In this document: positions 1-8,931 of the stretch, in pieces
Layout of the letters: every line of letters starts with the position of its first letter
How positions within the stretch are numbered: position 1 is the first letter of the stretch
Notes under the pieces: model-generated
What the model saw: the letters and a program-made list of their open reading frames with translations, nothing else
The model's database searches: none
What the model was told of the DNA's origin: nothing
Position numbers and translations under genes: made by a program
Source: Meridianimarinicoccus roseus
GTDB taxonomy: Bacteria; Pseudomonadota; Alphaproteobacteria; Rhodobacterales; Rhodobacteraceae
Length of the DNA: 64,000 nucleotides
Assembly (NCBI RefSeq): GCF_003172915.1
Contig: NZ_QGKU01000048.1
Span: 1-64,000 of the forward strand
Direction: 5' to 3'

Positions 1-36
1 AGGTGGGATCGCAACAATCCGTATTGGGAGGCGGTC

Positions 37-480
37 ATGTCGGAGATTATCACGGTCGGACTGGATCTGGCGAAGAATGTGTTCCAGGTCCACGGCGCAG
101 ACAGCGAAGGCAGAGCTGTTTTACGAAAGAAGCTCAGAAGAGCTCAAGTGATTGAGTTCTTCGCCAAGTTACCGCCCTGTCTCGTGGCGATGGAAGCCTG
201 CGGTGGCGCCCATTTCTGGGGGCGGGAGCTGGCACGGCTCGGCCATGACATCAGACTGATCCCGCCTGCCTACGTGAAGCCGTTCGTCAACCGGCAAAAG
301 AACGATGCAGCTGACGCGGAGGCGATCCGCGAAGCTGCGCAGAGACCGAACATGCGCTTCGTGCCCGTGAAGAGCGAAGAAACGCAGGGGGCGGCCAGCG
401 TCTTCCGCGTCCGGGAATTGCTCGTCCGGCAGCGCACGCAGGCCATCAACGCGCTCCGCGGACACCTCAGCATGCTGTCG
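37..480 (+). pseudogene. IS110-family transposase, N-terminal stump
   Basis: Start of an IS110-type transposase, preceded by a Shine-Dalgarno-like GGGAGG. The N-terminal RuvC-like DEDD domain is recognisable: D10 in VGLDLAK, E53 in MEACGGAH, and D90/D93 in KNDAADAEAI. IS110 transposases are usually 300-400 residues with a C-terminal Transposase_20 domain. Here similarity stops after about residue 147 (INALRGHL) and the frame then runs antisense through a neighbouring gene to a stop at 661-663. The catalytic Ser domain is missing, so the protein should be inactive. The exact break, about 475-485, is estimated from where each reading frame stops looking like its family. Confidence 0.85.
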
Positions 481-1205
481 GTCTCAAGTCTTAGCCCGCT
501 GCGCCAGAGCGGCGTCTTGAAGACATGGGAAACCACTTTCCCTTCGCCGTCTTCGCGGACCTGCGCAAGCAATCCCGCCCATTCAAGCGGCCGCAACACA
601 CAGGAAGAGAAGGCGGCCATCTCGCGCCACCCCGCGGTGTGCCAGTCCTGCGCTTCGCCATAAAACGTCTCGAACAAGGCGGCTTCCGTCGTGCCGTGCT
701 CGGCCTCGACGTTCATCACGTTCAGCCAGACGTCCCAGTCGCCGAACGGGCGCTCGTCGAAGCGTGCGTAAGAGGCGTGATCGACCCTGAGCACGAAGAA
801 CGGGATCAGCTCGGCAAACAGGCGACCTGGGGCTTGAGCCAACTCCGCACCGCGTCTGGTCAGCCGAAACTCGCCCTTGTAGTGCCGCGCGAGGCGCCGG
901 GATATCAGAAGAAAATGCAGCAGTTCGAGCGGTGAAAACTCGTATTCATTGATGACCTTGTTGGTGCGGAGCATCTCTTCCGCACTCCTGCCTGGCCAGT
1001 CGAAATGCTCGACCGCCCAATGAACGAAAACGCGCTTGAACGCCTTGGTCTTTGTCAGGCCGATCGAGCCGTGTGTCTGCGCGTGTTGCAGCGTCAACAG
1101 CGCCCCCCGAAGCAAGGGAGAATGCGCGAGGTCGGGGTGGTCGTCGGCAAGCGCACGGAACTCGATCATGGAGACACGCTGCCACGGATCGCGCGGCTGT
1201 TCCAT
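270..1205 (-). pseudogene. Truncated accessory protein, 3' end replaced by IS110 remnant
   Basis: A 311-codon frame whose first ~241 residues (1205 down to about 483) look like a genuine basic/acidic cytoplasmic protein with SIGLTKTKAFKR, WPGRSAEEML and FRLTRRGAELA segments. These recall the winged-helix-like part of proteins annotated near plasmid pRiA4b ORF-3, but I recognise this only weakly. The remaining ~70 codons are antisense to the IS110 transposase remnant, so the native C-terminus is lost and the product, if made, is a chimera. An alternative internal start is Met13 (1169). It sits between two pieces of insertion-sequence debris, which fits a decaying mobile region. No function is assigned. 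Confidence 0.5.
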
Positions 1206-1314
1206 TCCGCCTGTTCCGCCAAGGCATCGCGGAACCCAAGTCGCTTCACCCGCGGCGCTGCTCCGTCACCAAGCTCCCGTGCCGCAAAAGCCCTTAATCG
1301 GCTGCCATTTCAAG

Positions 1315-1378
1315 GAAAGTGCGAACTTTGGTTGTAAAAAGTGCGCGTTATGGCCCTGAAAGTGCGAACTTTGGTTGT
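1315..1378. repeat. Two 21-bp direct repeats; possible IS21-family end remnant
   Basis: The 21-mer gaaagtgcgaactttggttgt occurs perfectly at 1315-1335 and 1358-1378 (43-bp period). Read on the minus strand the block begins TGACAACCAAAGTTCGCAC. IS21-family ends typically finish in CA and carry several internal repeats near the tip, so this could be an orphan IS21-type end. No istA/istB genes are present. It lies 28 bp beyond the stop codon of the ribonucleotide reductase gene. Confidence 0.45.
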
Positions 1379-1405
1379 CAGAACAAAAAGCTGAACACAT
1401 AGGAT

Positions 1406-3679
1406 CTAGCCGCATTTCGAGAAGCCGCAATTCGCGCAGGTCATGCAGCCTTCCACCATCCGCATCTCGAAGCTGCCGCAGCTGGAGCAGGACTTGCCGC
1501 GACGCTCGCCCACCACGGCGACCTGCGCCTTCGGGTCGCTTTTCAGGCCAAGACCCTCACCGCCGATGAACCCCGTTTCCACCATGTGCTGCTCGATCAC
1601 GCCGCCGATCGCCGCAAGGATGGACGGGATGTAGCGCCCCTCCATCCACGCGCCGCCACGCGGGTCGAACACAGCTTTCAATTCCTCCACCACGAAGGAC
1701 ACGTCGCCGCCGCGACGGAACACTGCCGAGATCATCCGTGTCAGCGCCACGGTCCAGCTGAAATGCTCCATGTTCTTGGAGTTGATGAAAATTTCGAAGG
1801 GACGGCGGTGACCGCTTACCTCGATATCGTTGATTGTGATGTAGATCGCGTGCTCGCTGTCTGGCCATTTCAGCTTGTAGGTCGCTCCCGCGAGCTCCGC
1901 CGGGCGGTCGAGCGGTTCGGTCATGTAGACGACATCGCCCTCGGTTTGCAGTCCGTCCGCGCTTGCGGCCTCGTTCTTGGCATCCTCGGTCACGCTAAGC
2001 ACGCTGCCGGTGACGGCATTCGGCCTGTAGGTCGTGCAACCCTTGCAGCCCTGATCCCAGGCGGCCATGTACACGTCCTTGAACGCCTCGAAGGTGATGT
2101 CGGCCGGGCAGTTGATGGTCTTGGAGATGGAACTGTCCACCCATTTCTGCGCCGCCGCCTGCATCCGCACATGGTCCAGCGGTGCGAGAGTCTGCGCGTT
2201 GACGAAGTGGTCAGGCAGTTCGCGATCGCCAAATTTCTCGCGCCACATCTGGACGGCGTAGTCGACGACCTCCTCCTCGGTCTTGGACCCGTCCTTCTGA
2301 AGCACCTTTCGGGTGTAGCTATAGGCGAAGACCGGCTCGATCCCGGACGACACGTTGCCAGCGTAGAGGCTGATTGTCCCTGTTGGCGCAATGGACGTGA
2401 GAAGCGCGTTCCGGATGCCCTTCTCGGCGATTGCCGCGCGTACGTCGTCGTCCATCTGCGCCATCGTGCCGCTTGCGAGGTAGGGCACGGCGTCGAACAG
2501 TGGGAACGCGCCCTTCTCGGCTGCCAGATCGGCTGACGCCAGATACGCGGCGCGGGCGATCGCGTGCAACCAGCGGTCGGTTTGACGCGCCGCTTCCTCG
2601 GACCCGTAGCGCTGCCCGACCATCAGAAGCGCATCGGCCAGCCCTGTCACGCCCAGCCCGATCCGCCGCTTGGACTGTGCCTCGCGGGCCTGCTGCTCCA
2701 GCGGGAAGCGTGAGGCATCGACCACGTTGTCCATCATCCGCACCGCCGTGCGCACCAGTTCGTCAAGTGCGGCCTCGTCGAGCCGCGCGCCGTCCTCGAA
2801 CGGGGCCGTGACCAGCTTCGCCAGGTTGATCGACCCCAGAAGGCACGCGCCGTAGGGCGGTAGAGGCTGTTCGCCGCAAGGATTGGTTGCCGCGATTTCC
2901 TCGCAGTAATTCAGGTTGTTGGCCGTATTGATCCGGTCGATGAAGATCACGCCCGGTTCGGCGAAATCATAGGTCGACTGCATGATCCGGTCCCACAGGT
3001 CGCGGGCACGCAAGGTCTTGTAGACAGTCCCGCCGAACACGAGGTCCCACGGCTTGTCGGCCTTCACGGCGGCCATGAAATCGTCGGTCACCAGAACCGA
3101 GAGGTTGAACATCCGCAGGCGTGCGCTGTCAGACTTGGCGGTGATGAAGGATTCCACATCGGGATGATCGCAGCGCATCGTGGCCATCATCGCGCCTCGG
3201 CGCGATCCGGCCGACATGATCGTCCTGCACATCGCGTCCCACACGTCCATGAACGACAGCGGTCCCGAGGCATCTGCCGCAACCCCTTGGACAGGCGCGC
3301 CTTTCGGACGAATGGTGGAGAAGTCATAACCGATCCCGCCGCCCTGCTGCATGGTCAGAGCCGCCTCGCGCAGCATCTCGAAGATGCCGCCCATGCTGTC
3401 GGGGATAGTGCCCATCACGAAGCAGTTGAACAGCGTCACGGTACGGTCCGTGCCGGCCCCCGCGATGATCCGCCCGGCGGGCAGGAAGCGGAAATCCTCC
3501 AGCGCGGAGTAGAATTTCGGCTCCCACGCGGCGGGGTCTTTCTCCACCGCCGCAAGCGCGCCCGCGATGCGTTTCCAGGTGTCTTCCACAGACGCGTCGA
3601 GGGCGTTGCCCTCCGCCGTCTTGAGGCGATACTTCATGTCCCAGATGGCTTCGGCTATGGGGGCGGAGAAACGGCTCAT
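1406..3679 (-). CDS. nrdJ: Adenosylcobalamin-dependent (class II) ribonucleotide reductase
   Basis: 757 aa from the ATG at 3679 (MSRFSAPIAE); the 35-codon upstream extension lacks family similarity. Reduces ribonucleotides to deoxyribonucleotides using a B12-derived thiyl radical. Visible landmarks are the first redox Cys at about residue 86 (LFNCFVMG), FNLSVLVTDDF near 191-201, the catalytic NPCGEQ with Cys268 and Glu270, and the phosphate-binding PTGTISL region. The C-terminus carries CSSCGSF and CMTCANCGFSKCG, the mobile Cys tail that passes electrons from thioredoxin. This is the short (~750 aa) form common in Rhodobacterales rather than the ~1200-aa form. Transcribed away from the DUF1489 gene; no cobalamin riboswitch was seen in the 91-bp gap. 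Confidence 0.95.
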   Translation of the reverse strand: MSRFSAPIAEAIWDMKYRLKTAEGNALDASVEDTWKRIAGALAAVEKDPAAWEPKFYSALEDFRFLPAGRIIAGAGTDRTVTLFNCFVMGTIPDSMGGIFEMLREAALTMQQGGGIGYDFSTIRPKGAPVQGVAADASGPLSFMDVWDAMCRTIMSAGSRRGAMMATMRCDHPDVESFITAKSDSARLRMFNLSVLVTDDFMAAVKADKPWDLVFGGTVYKTLRARDLWDRIMQSTYDFAEPGVIFIDRINTANNLNYCEEIAATNPCGEQPLPPYGACLLGSINLAKLVTAPFEDGARLDEAALDELVRTAVRMMDNVVDASRFPLEQQAREAQSKRRIGLGVTGLADALLMVGQRYGSEEAARQTDRWLHAIARAAYLASADLAAEKGAFPLFDAVPYLASGTMAQMDDDVRAAIAEKGIRNALLTSIAPTGTISLYAGNVSSGIEPVFAYSYTRKVLQKDGSKTEEEVVDYAVQMWREKFGDRELPDHFVNAQTLAPLDHVRMQAAAQKWVDSSISKTINCPADITFEAFKDVYMAAWDQGCKGCTTYRPNAVTGSVLSVTEDAKNEAASADGLQTEGDVVYMTEPLDRPAELAGATYKLKWPDSEHAIYITINDIEVSGHRRPFEIFINSKNMEHFSWTVALTRMISAVFRRGGDVSFVVEELKAVFDPRGGAWMEGRYIPSILAAIGGVIEQHMVETGFIGGEGLGLKSDPKAQVAVVGERRGKSCSSCGSFEMRMVEGCMTCANCGFSKCG

Positions 3680-3770
3680 GACAGGTCTTTCATACTGCGG
3701 GGAAGGCCTTGCAAGGTAGCTTGCCAGCGCTGCAGTTTCAACTATTTTCACCAGATAAAGGGGTGCAGTG

Positions 3771-4202
3771 ATGGCGGACCACATAAATCTGGTAAAGCTC
3801 TGCGTGGGCGCGGAAAAGCTGGAGGACCTGCTGGCCTGGCAGGCGCAGCGCGTTGCTCAGAACGGGCAGGGTGCACCCCGCCACGTCACGCGGATGTGGC
3901 CCAAACGCGCGGCGGAACTGCTGGCAGGCGGGTCGCTTTACTGGGTGTTCAAGGGGGTGATTCTGGCCCGCCAGCGGATCGTGCGGCTGGACGAGGTGAC
4001 CGGCGAGGACGGCATCGCGCGCTGCGGGATTGTGCTGGACCCGGTCGCGGTGCGCACCGCGCCCAGCCCGCGCAAACCCTTCCAAGGATGGCGTTACCTG
4101 CGCCCGGAGGACGCCCCGCCAGATCTGCGGGCGGGCCGTGCGGCGGACGACGCGCTGCCACCGTCGCTGGACGCGGCACTGGCGGAGATCGGCGTGCTGT
4201 GA
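3771..4202 (+). CDS. DUF1489 family protein
   Basis: 143 aa. The start is taken as the ATG at 3771 (MADHINLVKL); a GTG directly before it at 3768 is in frame. The N-terminal INLVKLCVG and the central WPKRAAELL-GGSLYWVFKG-ARQRI block are the signature of DUF1489, a soluble family found almost only in alphaproteobacteria. Function is unknown. It is divergent from nrdJ across a 91-bp promoter region and stands alone. The C-terminal WRYLRPEDAPPD stretch is also typical of the family. Confidence 0.85.
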   Translation: MADHINLVKLCVGAEKLEDLLAWQAQRVAQNGQGAPRHVTRMWPKRAAELLAGGSLYWVFKGVILARQRIVRLDEVTGEDGIARCGIVLDPVAVRTAPSPRKPFQGWRYLRPEDAPPDLRAGRAADDALPPSLDAALAEIGVL

Positions 4203-4489
4203 CCCTGAACGCGGCGGAGGTAACCTTTAGTAGTCTTTTCGGGGTCCTGTAAGAATCCGGCAGCCAAGCCCTGCACGCCATCCTTCGGATGCGCGGCGTA
4301 GTTCGCTCGGGTTAAGGGCGGCGGCGCCGGTCGCTGACACCGCCCCAATCGATCCCGCCCCACACGAAAGCGGTTTGCCCCGACCAGATGCGGCCCGCTG
4401 TGCCGTGCTCAATCCGGTCCGATCCTGCACCGATCCCGCCCGGCCCATCCAGACAGACCGGCCCGGCGGGGACCCGTCCGGCAGGGCGT

Positions 4490-5188
4490 TCACACAAGCG
4501 TGCCGAGCCGGTCCTGAAGGGCTGTCAGCGTCTCGCGGTCGCCTGGCTGCCAGCCCGCCTTGCGCGACTTGAACAGCGTCGCCTGACTGCGGTGGATCAC
4601 GCCGTCGGACAGCACCTTGAGGTGGTTGGCGCGCAGCGTCTCGCCTGTCGACGTGATGTCGGCGATCGCCTCGGCGGTGCCGTTCTTCACGGTGCCCTCG
4701 GTCGCACCCTGGCTGTCCACAAGCTGGTAATCCGCCACGCCTTCGCGCTTCAGGAATTCGCGCACCAGCCGGTGATACTTGGTGGCGATCCGCAGCCGGA
4801 AGCCGTGTTCGGCCCGGAAGGCTGCCGCTGCGCTGTCGAGATCGGCCACGCTGTCCACGTCCACCCAGGCCTGCGGCACGGCGATCACAAGGTCGGCATG
4901 GCCGAAACCCATCAGGTCAAGTTCGGTTACGTGGTCGTCCCAGGCCGCCAGCGTGTCGCGCACGAGGTCGGAGCCGGTGACGCCGAGATGAATGCGCCCG
5001 GCGGCCAATTCGCGCGGGATTTCGGACGCGGACAGCAGCACGAGGTCCACCCCGTCGATCCCGGTCACGGCGCCCGCGTATTCGCGGTCCGACCCGGTGC
5101 GCTGGAGCGTCAGCCCGCGCGCTCCGAACCAGTCGAAGGTCTTTTCCATCAGCCGCCCCTTTGACGGCACCCCGAGTTTCAGTGTCAT
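4490..5188 (-). CDS. hisG: ATP phosphoribosyltransferase catalytic subunit (short form)
   Basis: 232 aa, the length of the short HisG that works only with the regulatory partner HisZ. Catalyses the first committed step of histidine biosynthesis, ATP + PRPP to phosphoribosyl-ATP. It begins KLGVPSKGRLMEKT and contains GVTGSDLVRD and the PRPP-loop-like DSQGATEGTVKNGTA near residues 157-171. Its start codon overlaps the hisZ stop by 4 bp (ATGA), so it is translationally coupled and last in the hisS-hisZ-hisG operon. The long regulatory C-terminal domain of HisG-L is absent, consistent with a HisZ partner. Confidence 0.95.
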   Translation of the reverse strand: MTLKLGVPSKGRLMEKTFDWFGARGLTLQRTGSDREYAGAVTGIDGVDLVLLSASEIPRELAAGRIHLGVTGSDLVRDTLAAWDDHVTELDLMGFGHADLVIAVPQAWVDVDSVADLDSAAAAFRAEHGFRLRIATKYHRLVREFLKREGVADYQLVDSQGATEGTVKNGTAEAIADITSTGETLRANHLKVLSDGVIHRSQATLFKSRKAGWQPGDRETLTALQDRLGTLV

Positions 5189-6294
5189 CCCGAGGCCCCC
5201 CCGCGAAGGTGCAGCGCGATTTCCGGGCGTATGATCCCGCCCACTGCCGGGATCGCCGCACCTCGGCCCAGCAACCGCGTCAGCGCGTCATAGCGCCCGC
5301 CAGTTGCCACCGGCGGCAGGTCGGGCCGTCCCGGCACGGTGAAGCCGAACACGAACCCGTCGTAATATTCCAGCGTGGTGCGCCCGAAGCCCGCTTCAAA
5401 CGGCAGCGTCCCCACGTCTATCCCGCGCGCGTCCAGCGCATCGAGCCGCCGCGCCAGCCGCGTGGTTGCCGGCCCGAGCGGCGGCAGGTCCACGGCGATG
5501 TCGCGCAGCCGTTCCAACGCGGCGGGGGCCATGTCCTTCATCCCTGTCACCTGGTCAAGCAGGTCCACCTCGGCGGCGGGCAGGGGCGGCTGGTCCGCGT
5601 CCCGCGCGATCCGGTCCAGCCGTGCGCGGATTTCATCGGCGCTGCGCAGGCCGATCATCGTCCCGGCTCCGGCCAGCGGGTCGCCCCCCGCGGCCATCGT
5701 GGCCAGCAGCGCCTTGCGGTGCGGCGCGGTCGGTTTGCGCCCGGCGAACTGGTCGATCAGCGCGCGGAACCGGCGCGGCCGCCACAGGTGCCGCATCAGC
5801 GCCGCGCGCCGGTCGTCTGACAGCGACAGCCCGGCCAGCGCGGCGCGGGTGATACCGATATCTCCGGTCGCGGGTTTCACCGCCAGGCCAGACAGCGCGT
5901 CGGCGATAGCGGCGAACACCTCCGCATCGGCGCCTTCGGGGTCGGCCCCGTCGAATATCTCCAGCCCGACCTGAAAGTATTCGTTGGGCCGGGTTTCGTC
6001 GTTTTCCTGCTTTCGGAACACCACTCCGGCGTAGGTGTAGCGCGCCGGGTCCGCGCCGCCTGCCATGTGTTCCTGCACCACGGGCACGGTGAAATCGGGC
6101 CGCAGCATCTGTTCTCCCCGCAACGGGTCGGCGGTGACGTAGGCACGGGCACGTATGTCTTCGCCATAAAGGTCCAGCAGTGTCGCGGCGGGTTGCAGCA
6201 CGGCGGGATCGACCGGCGTGGCGCCGGCCGCTTCGAAGCGGGCGCGCAGGCGCAGCGCTTCGGCGCGTACTTCGGCTTTGGGAAGGCGGTTCAT
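5185..6294 (-). CDS. hisZ: ATP phosphoribosyltransferase regulatory subunit
   Basis: 369 aa from the ATG at 6294 ([10 protein letters not shown]). A class II aminoacyl-tRNA synthetase-like fold related to HisRS but without tRNA charging; it binds HisG-S and carries histidine feedback control. [13 protein letters not shown] and [10 protein letters not shown] near residues 70-105 are motif-2-like segments of this fold. It overlaps hisS upstream by 4 bp (start 6294, stop 6291) and hisG downstream by 4 bp. Expression is therefore locked to hisS and hisG stoichiometry. Confidence 0.93.
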   Translation of the reverse strand: MNRLPKAEVRAEALRLRARFEAAGATPVDPAVLQPAATLLDLYGEDIRARAYVTADPLRGEQMLRPDFTVPVVQEHMAGGADPARYTYAGVVFRKQENDETRPNEYFQVGLEIFDGADPEGADAEVFAAIADALSGLAVKPATGDIGITRAALAGLSLSDDRRAALMRHLWRPRRFRALIDQFAGRKPTAPHRKALLATMAAGGDPLAGAGTMIGLRSADEIRARLDRIARDADQPPLPAAEVDLLDQVTGMKDMAPAALERLRDIAVDLPPLGPATTRLARRLDALDARGIDVGTLPFEAGFGRTTLEYYDGFVFGFTVPGRPDLPPVATGGRYDALTRLLGRGAAIPAVGGIIRPEIALHLRGGASG

Positions 6295-7784
6295 GACCCG
6301 GCCAGCATCCGCTGCACTGTGGCCACGAGGTCGGCGCGCGGCACTTCGGATTGCGCGGGGTTCGCCTTCCATTCCTCAAGGCTGGCATTCTCGGCGATCT
6401 GCGCGCCGAGCACGAGGTCCTTGATCTGCACCACGTCGCGCGCCGCCTCGTCCGCGCCTTGGATGATGGCGAGCGGACTGCCGCGCCGGTCGGCGTATTT
6501 CATCTGGTTGCCGAAGTTCTTGGGGTTGCCGAGATAGACCTCGGCCCGGATGCCTGCCGCACGCAGTTCGGTCGCGATCTTCTGGTAGTCGGCCATGCGG
6601 TCGCGGTCCATCACGGTCACGACGACAGGGCCGGGGGCCCGCGCGCCGGTCTTGCCGGTGGCGGCGAGCGCGGCCAGAAGCCGGTCCACGCCAATGGACA
6701 CGCCCGTGGCGGGCACGGCCTGCCCGGTGAACCGTTTTACCAGATCGTCATAGCGCCCGCCGCCGGCGACCGAGCCGAACTGCCGGGGCTTGCCGTCCTC
6801 GCCCATGATCTCGAAGGTCAGTTCCGCCTCGTAAACGGGTCCGGTGTAATAGCCGAGGCCGCGTACGACGGACGGGTCTATTACAATGCGGTCGGGGCCG
6901 TAGCCTTGGGCGGCGAGCAGGTCCGCGATCTGGGCAAGCTCGTCAACGCCTTCGGTGCCGGTGACGGAGCTTGCCGTGAGTGCGCGCAGGGTGGCGAGAG
7001 TTTCGGCGGCGCTGGCGCGGGTGGCCTGCATGAAGCCCATCACCGTGTCGGCCTGTTCGGGGGCAAGCCCCGCCCCCTTGGTGAAATCGCCGCTTTCGTC
7101 CTTGCGGCCTTCGCCAAGCAGCGCGCGCACGCCGTCCGGGCCTAGGCGGTCCAGCTTGTCGATGGCGCGCAGTACGATGCCGCGCTCTGCCGCCTGCGCG
7201 GCTGGGTCGGCGGGGTCCAACAGCCCGGCCACTTCCAGCACCCCGTTCAGCACCTTGCGGTTGTTCACGCGCACCACGTAGTCGCCGCGCTCGATGCCCA
7301 CGGCCTCCAGCGTGTCGGCGAGCATCGCGCAAATCTCGGCATCGGCGGCGACCGACGGGGCCCCCACAGTGTCTGCATCGCATTGATAGAACTGCCGGAA
7401 ACGCCCCGGCCCCGGCTTTTCGTTGCGCCAGACCGGGCCCATCGCGTAGCGCCGGTAGGGGGTCGGCAGATCGTTGCGGTGCTGCGCGTAGACGCGGGCG
7501 AGCGGCGCGGTCAGATCGTAGCGCAGGGCGAGCCAGTCGCCGCCCTCCTCCTGCCAGGCGAACACCCCTTCGTTCGGGCGGTCCACGTCGGGCAGGAACT
7601 TGCCAAGCGCTTCGACCGTTTCCACGGCCGAGCTTTCCAGCGGATCGAAGCCGTAGCGATGATAGACTTGCGCGATAGTGTCGAGCATGGCCTTGCGTTC
7701 GCTGACCTCGGCGCCGAAATAGTCCCGGAAGCCTTTCGGCGTCTCGGCCTTCGGGCGCGGCGCTTTCCTGTCCTTCTTGGCCAT
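6291..7784 (-). CDS. hisS: Histidyl-tRNA synthetase
   Basis: 497 aa from the ATG at 7784 ([10 protein letters not shown]). Class II aminoacyl-tRNA synthetase that charges tRNA-His in the cytoplasm. Visible are the N-terminal KGFRDYF, motif 2 ([17 protein letters not shown]) with the adjoining [10 protein letters not shown], the histidine A-like [13 protein letters not shown] segment and the C-terminal anticodon-binding domain starting near [10 protein letters not shown]. The first gene of a three-gene unit with hisZ and hisG, which links tRNA charging to histidine supply. Divergent from slyX across 117 bp, which should hold the promoter. Confidence 0.96.
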   Translation of the reverse strand: MAKKDRKAPRPKAETPKGFRDYFGAEVSERKAMLDTIAQVYHRYGFDPLESSAVETVEALGKFLPDVDRPNEGVFAWQEEGGDWLALRYDLTAPLARVYAQHRNDLPTPYRRYAMGPVWRNEKPGPGRFRQFYQCDADTVGAPSVAADAEICAMLADTLEAVGIERGDYVVRVNNRKVLNGVLEVAGLLDPADPAAQAAERGIVLRAIDKLDRLGPDGVRALLGEGRKDESGDFTKGAGLAPEQADTVMGFMQATRASAAETLATLRALTASSVTGTEGVDELAQIADLLAAQGYGPDRIVIDPSVVRGLGYYTGPVYEAELTFEIMGEDGKPRQFGSVAGGGRYDDLVKRFTGQAVPATGVSIGVDRLLAALAATGKTGARAPGPVVVTVMDRDRMADYQKIATELRAAGIRAEVYLGNPKNFGNQMKYADRRGSPLAIIQGADEAARDVVQIKDLVLGAQIAENASLEEWKANPAQSEVPRADLVATVQRMLAGS

Positions 7785-7901
7785 GGGGCCCTCGCTGGTG
7801 ATGGTCGCGCGTGCCTTAGCCGATGGGGCGAAAGGGGGCAACCATGTCGCCCGTCATGCGGGCGCGGCGAGGTTGCCGGTCATGCGGGCAGGGGAGCGGG
7901 T

Positions 7902-8111
7902 ATGGAAAAGGACGGAACGGACGCGATGGAGGAACGGATCGCGCACCTGGAACGGGCGCTTGCCGACGTGTCGGATGTGGTGGCGCGGCAGGACCGAGAG
8001 ATCGCGGCGCTGACCCGGCGGATCGAGATGCTGATGCAGCGTGAGGCGGAGCGGGAATACGCGTCGGGCGGCAGCGTGCCAGTGGCCGACCGTCCTCCGC
8101 CGCACTGGTAA
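7902..8111 (+). CDS. slyX: SlyX family protein
   Basis: 69 aa from the ATG at 7902, with AGGGGAG five bases upstream; ATG 7926 (MEERIAHLER) is an alternative. The sequence is a single heptad-patterned coiled coil (EERIAHLERALADVSDVVA then IAALTRRIEML) ending in the proline-rich DRPPPHW tail typical of SlyX. The cellular role of SlyX is not established. A much longer frame in the same phase extends upstream through hisS antisense and is not credible as coding sequence. Confidence 0.85.
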   Translation: MEKDGTDAMEERIAHLERALADVSDVVARQDREIAALTRRIEMLMQREAEREYASGGSVPVADRPPPHW

Positions 8112-8126
8112 CGCGGCCCTCCGCGC

Positions 8127-8783
8127 TCAGGCGCCCGAAACCGGGCGCAGCGTGACGCCCAGCACCCAGGACGGGCGGGCCAGCTCGCGGTCCGTCAGCG
8201 GCCGCAACCCGGCGCCGGGCGGCCAGGGATCGCGCACCGTCACCGCCTCGCGCCACGGGTTGCCGGGCTGCGGGCTGCGCGTCGTGATCTCGGTCACGAC
8301 GGTCGTGTGCCCGGCCGCGCCACACAACAGCGGCTGGCGTGACAGCCGGTCCAGCAGCCGCGAGAAGATTTCCGGGTCGGGATGCGTTTCGTGCAGCGAG
8401 CCGAGCGGTGCCAGCCCCAGCAGGAAGCGTCTGCCTTCGCGGTCCTGCCAGTGCCCGGCCATCGCATGCAGACGCGCCGGGTCGCTGCGCGGATCGTGAG
8501 GCGCGCAGCCCGCCCCGCCGGCTCGCGCCAGCAGATCCGCAAGTTCGACCCGCGCGCCGAAGCCGCGCATCACATATGCAAGGCAGGCGGCCCAGGCATG
8601 GCTGCGGCAGGCGGCCGACGGCAGGTCAGGCGTGTCCACGAAGCCGGTCGCGCAGCGCACGCCGCCCTGTCCCAGCCTGTAGCAGCCCTTGCCGGCCTGT
8701 CCCGCCCCGGATCGCCGGGCAGGCAGACCGGCCGCCAGCAGGCCCCCGCCCACCAGCGCCGCCAGACATGCGCGCCGTTCCAT
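8127..8783 (-). CDS. Exported papain-like (C39-like) protein, catalytic Cys replaced
   Basis: 218 aa. An N-terminal signal peptide (MERRACLAALVGGGLLAAG) precedes the mature region. The region SHAWAACLAYVMRGFGARVE matches the papain-like/C39 helix usually written CWAA...L...G, but the nucleophile position is Ala rather than Cys. The His strand (GHTTVVTEI) and the DPWPPG motif near the C-terminus are kept. Extra Cys residues (CYRLG, VRCATG, AACRS, GCAPH) suggest disulfides in the periplasm. I infer a non-catalytic or re-purposed fold; an active site built from another Cys cannot be excluded. Convergent with slyX. Confidence 0.55.
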   Translation of the reverse strand: MERRACLAALVGGGLLAAGLPARRSGAGQAGKGCYRLGQGGVRCATGFVDTPDLPSAACRSHAWAACLAYVMRGFGARVELADLLARAGGAGCAPHDPRSDPARLHAMAGHWQDREGRRFLLGLAPLGSLHETHPDPEIFSRLLDRLSRQPLLCGAAGHTTVVTEITTRSPQPGNPWREAVTVRDPWPPGAGLRPLTDRELARPSWVLGVTLRPVSGA

Positions 8784-8830
8784 GAAATACCCCGTTCTTC
8801 ACCCGCTTCCGGTCTAGGGCGTGAATCCTA

Positions 8831-8854
8831 ACGGGGCTTTCAGATTTGCCCCGT
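8831..8854 (-). terminator. Stem-loop downstream of the CofD-like gene
   Basis: ACGGGGC (8831-8837) pairs with GCCCCGT (8848-8854) around a 10-nt AT-rich loop, 77 bp beyond the stop of the CofD-like gene. There is no clear T-run, so this is a candidate only. Confidence 0.35.
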
Positions 8855-8931
8855 CCGTCAGGGTTTTGGAAACGAGGGTTAACAACGGAGTAAGAGAAGG
8901 CGCCGCGGCTGTTCGGCGTGCGTGCGTGGCG

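Noticed and set aside
3680-3770. Cobalamin riboswitch before the B12-dependent ribonucleotide reductase
   Set aside because: The 91-bp gap has only a short GCAAG/CTTGC inverted repeat and no B12-box; too short for the aptamer.
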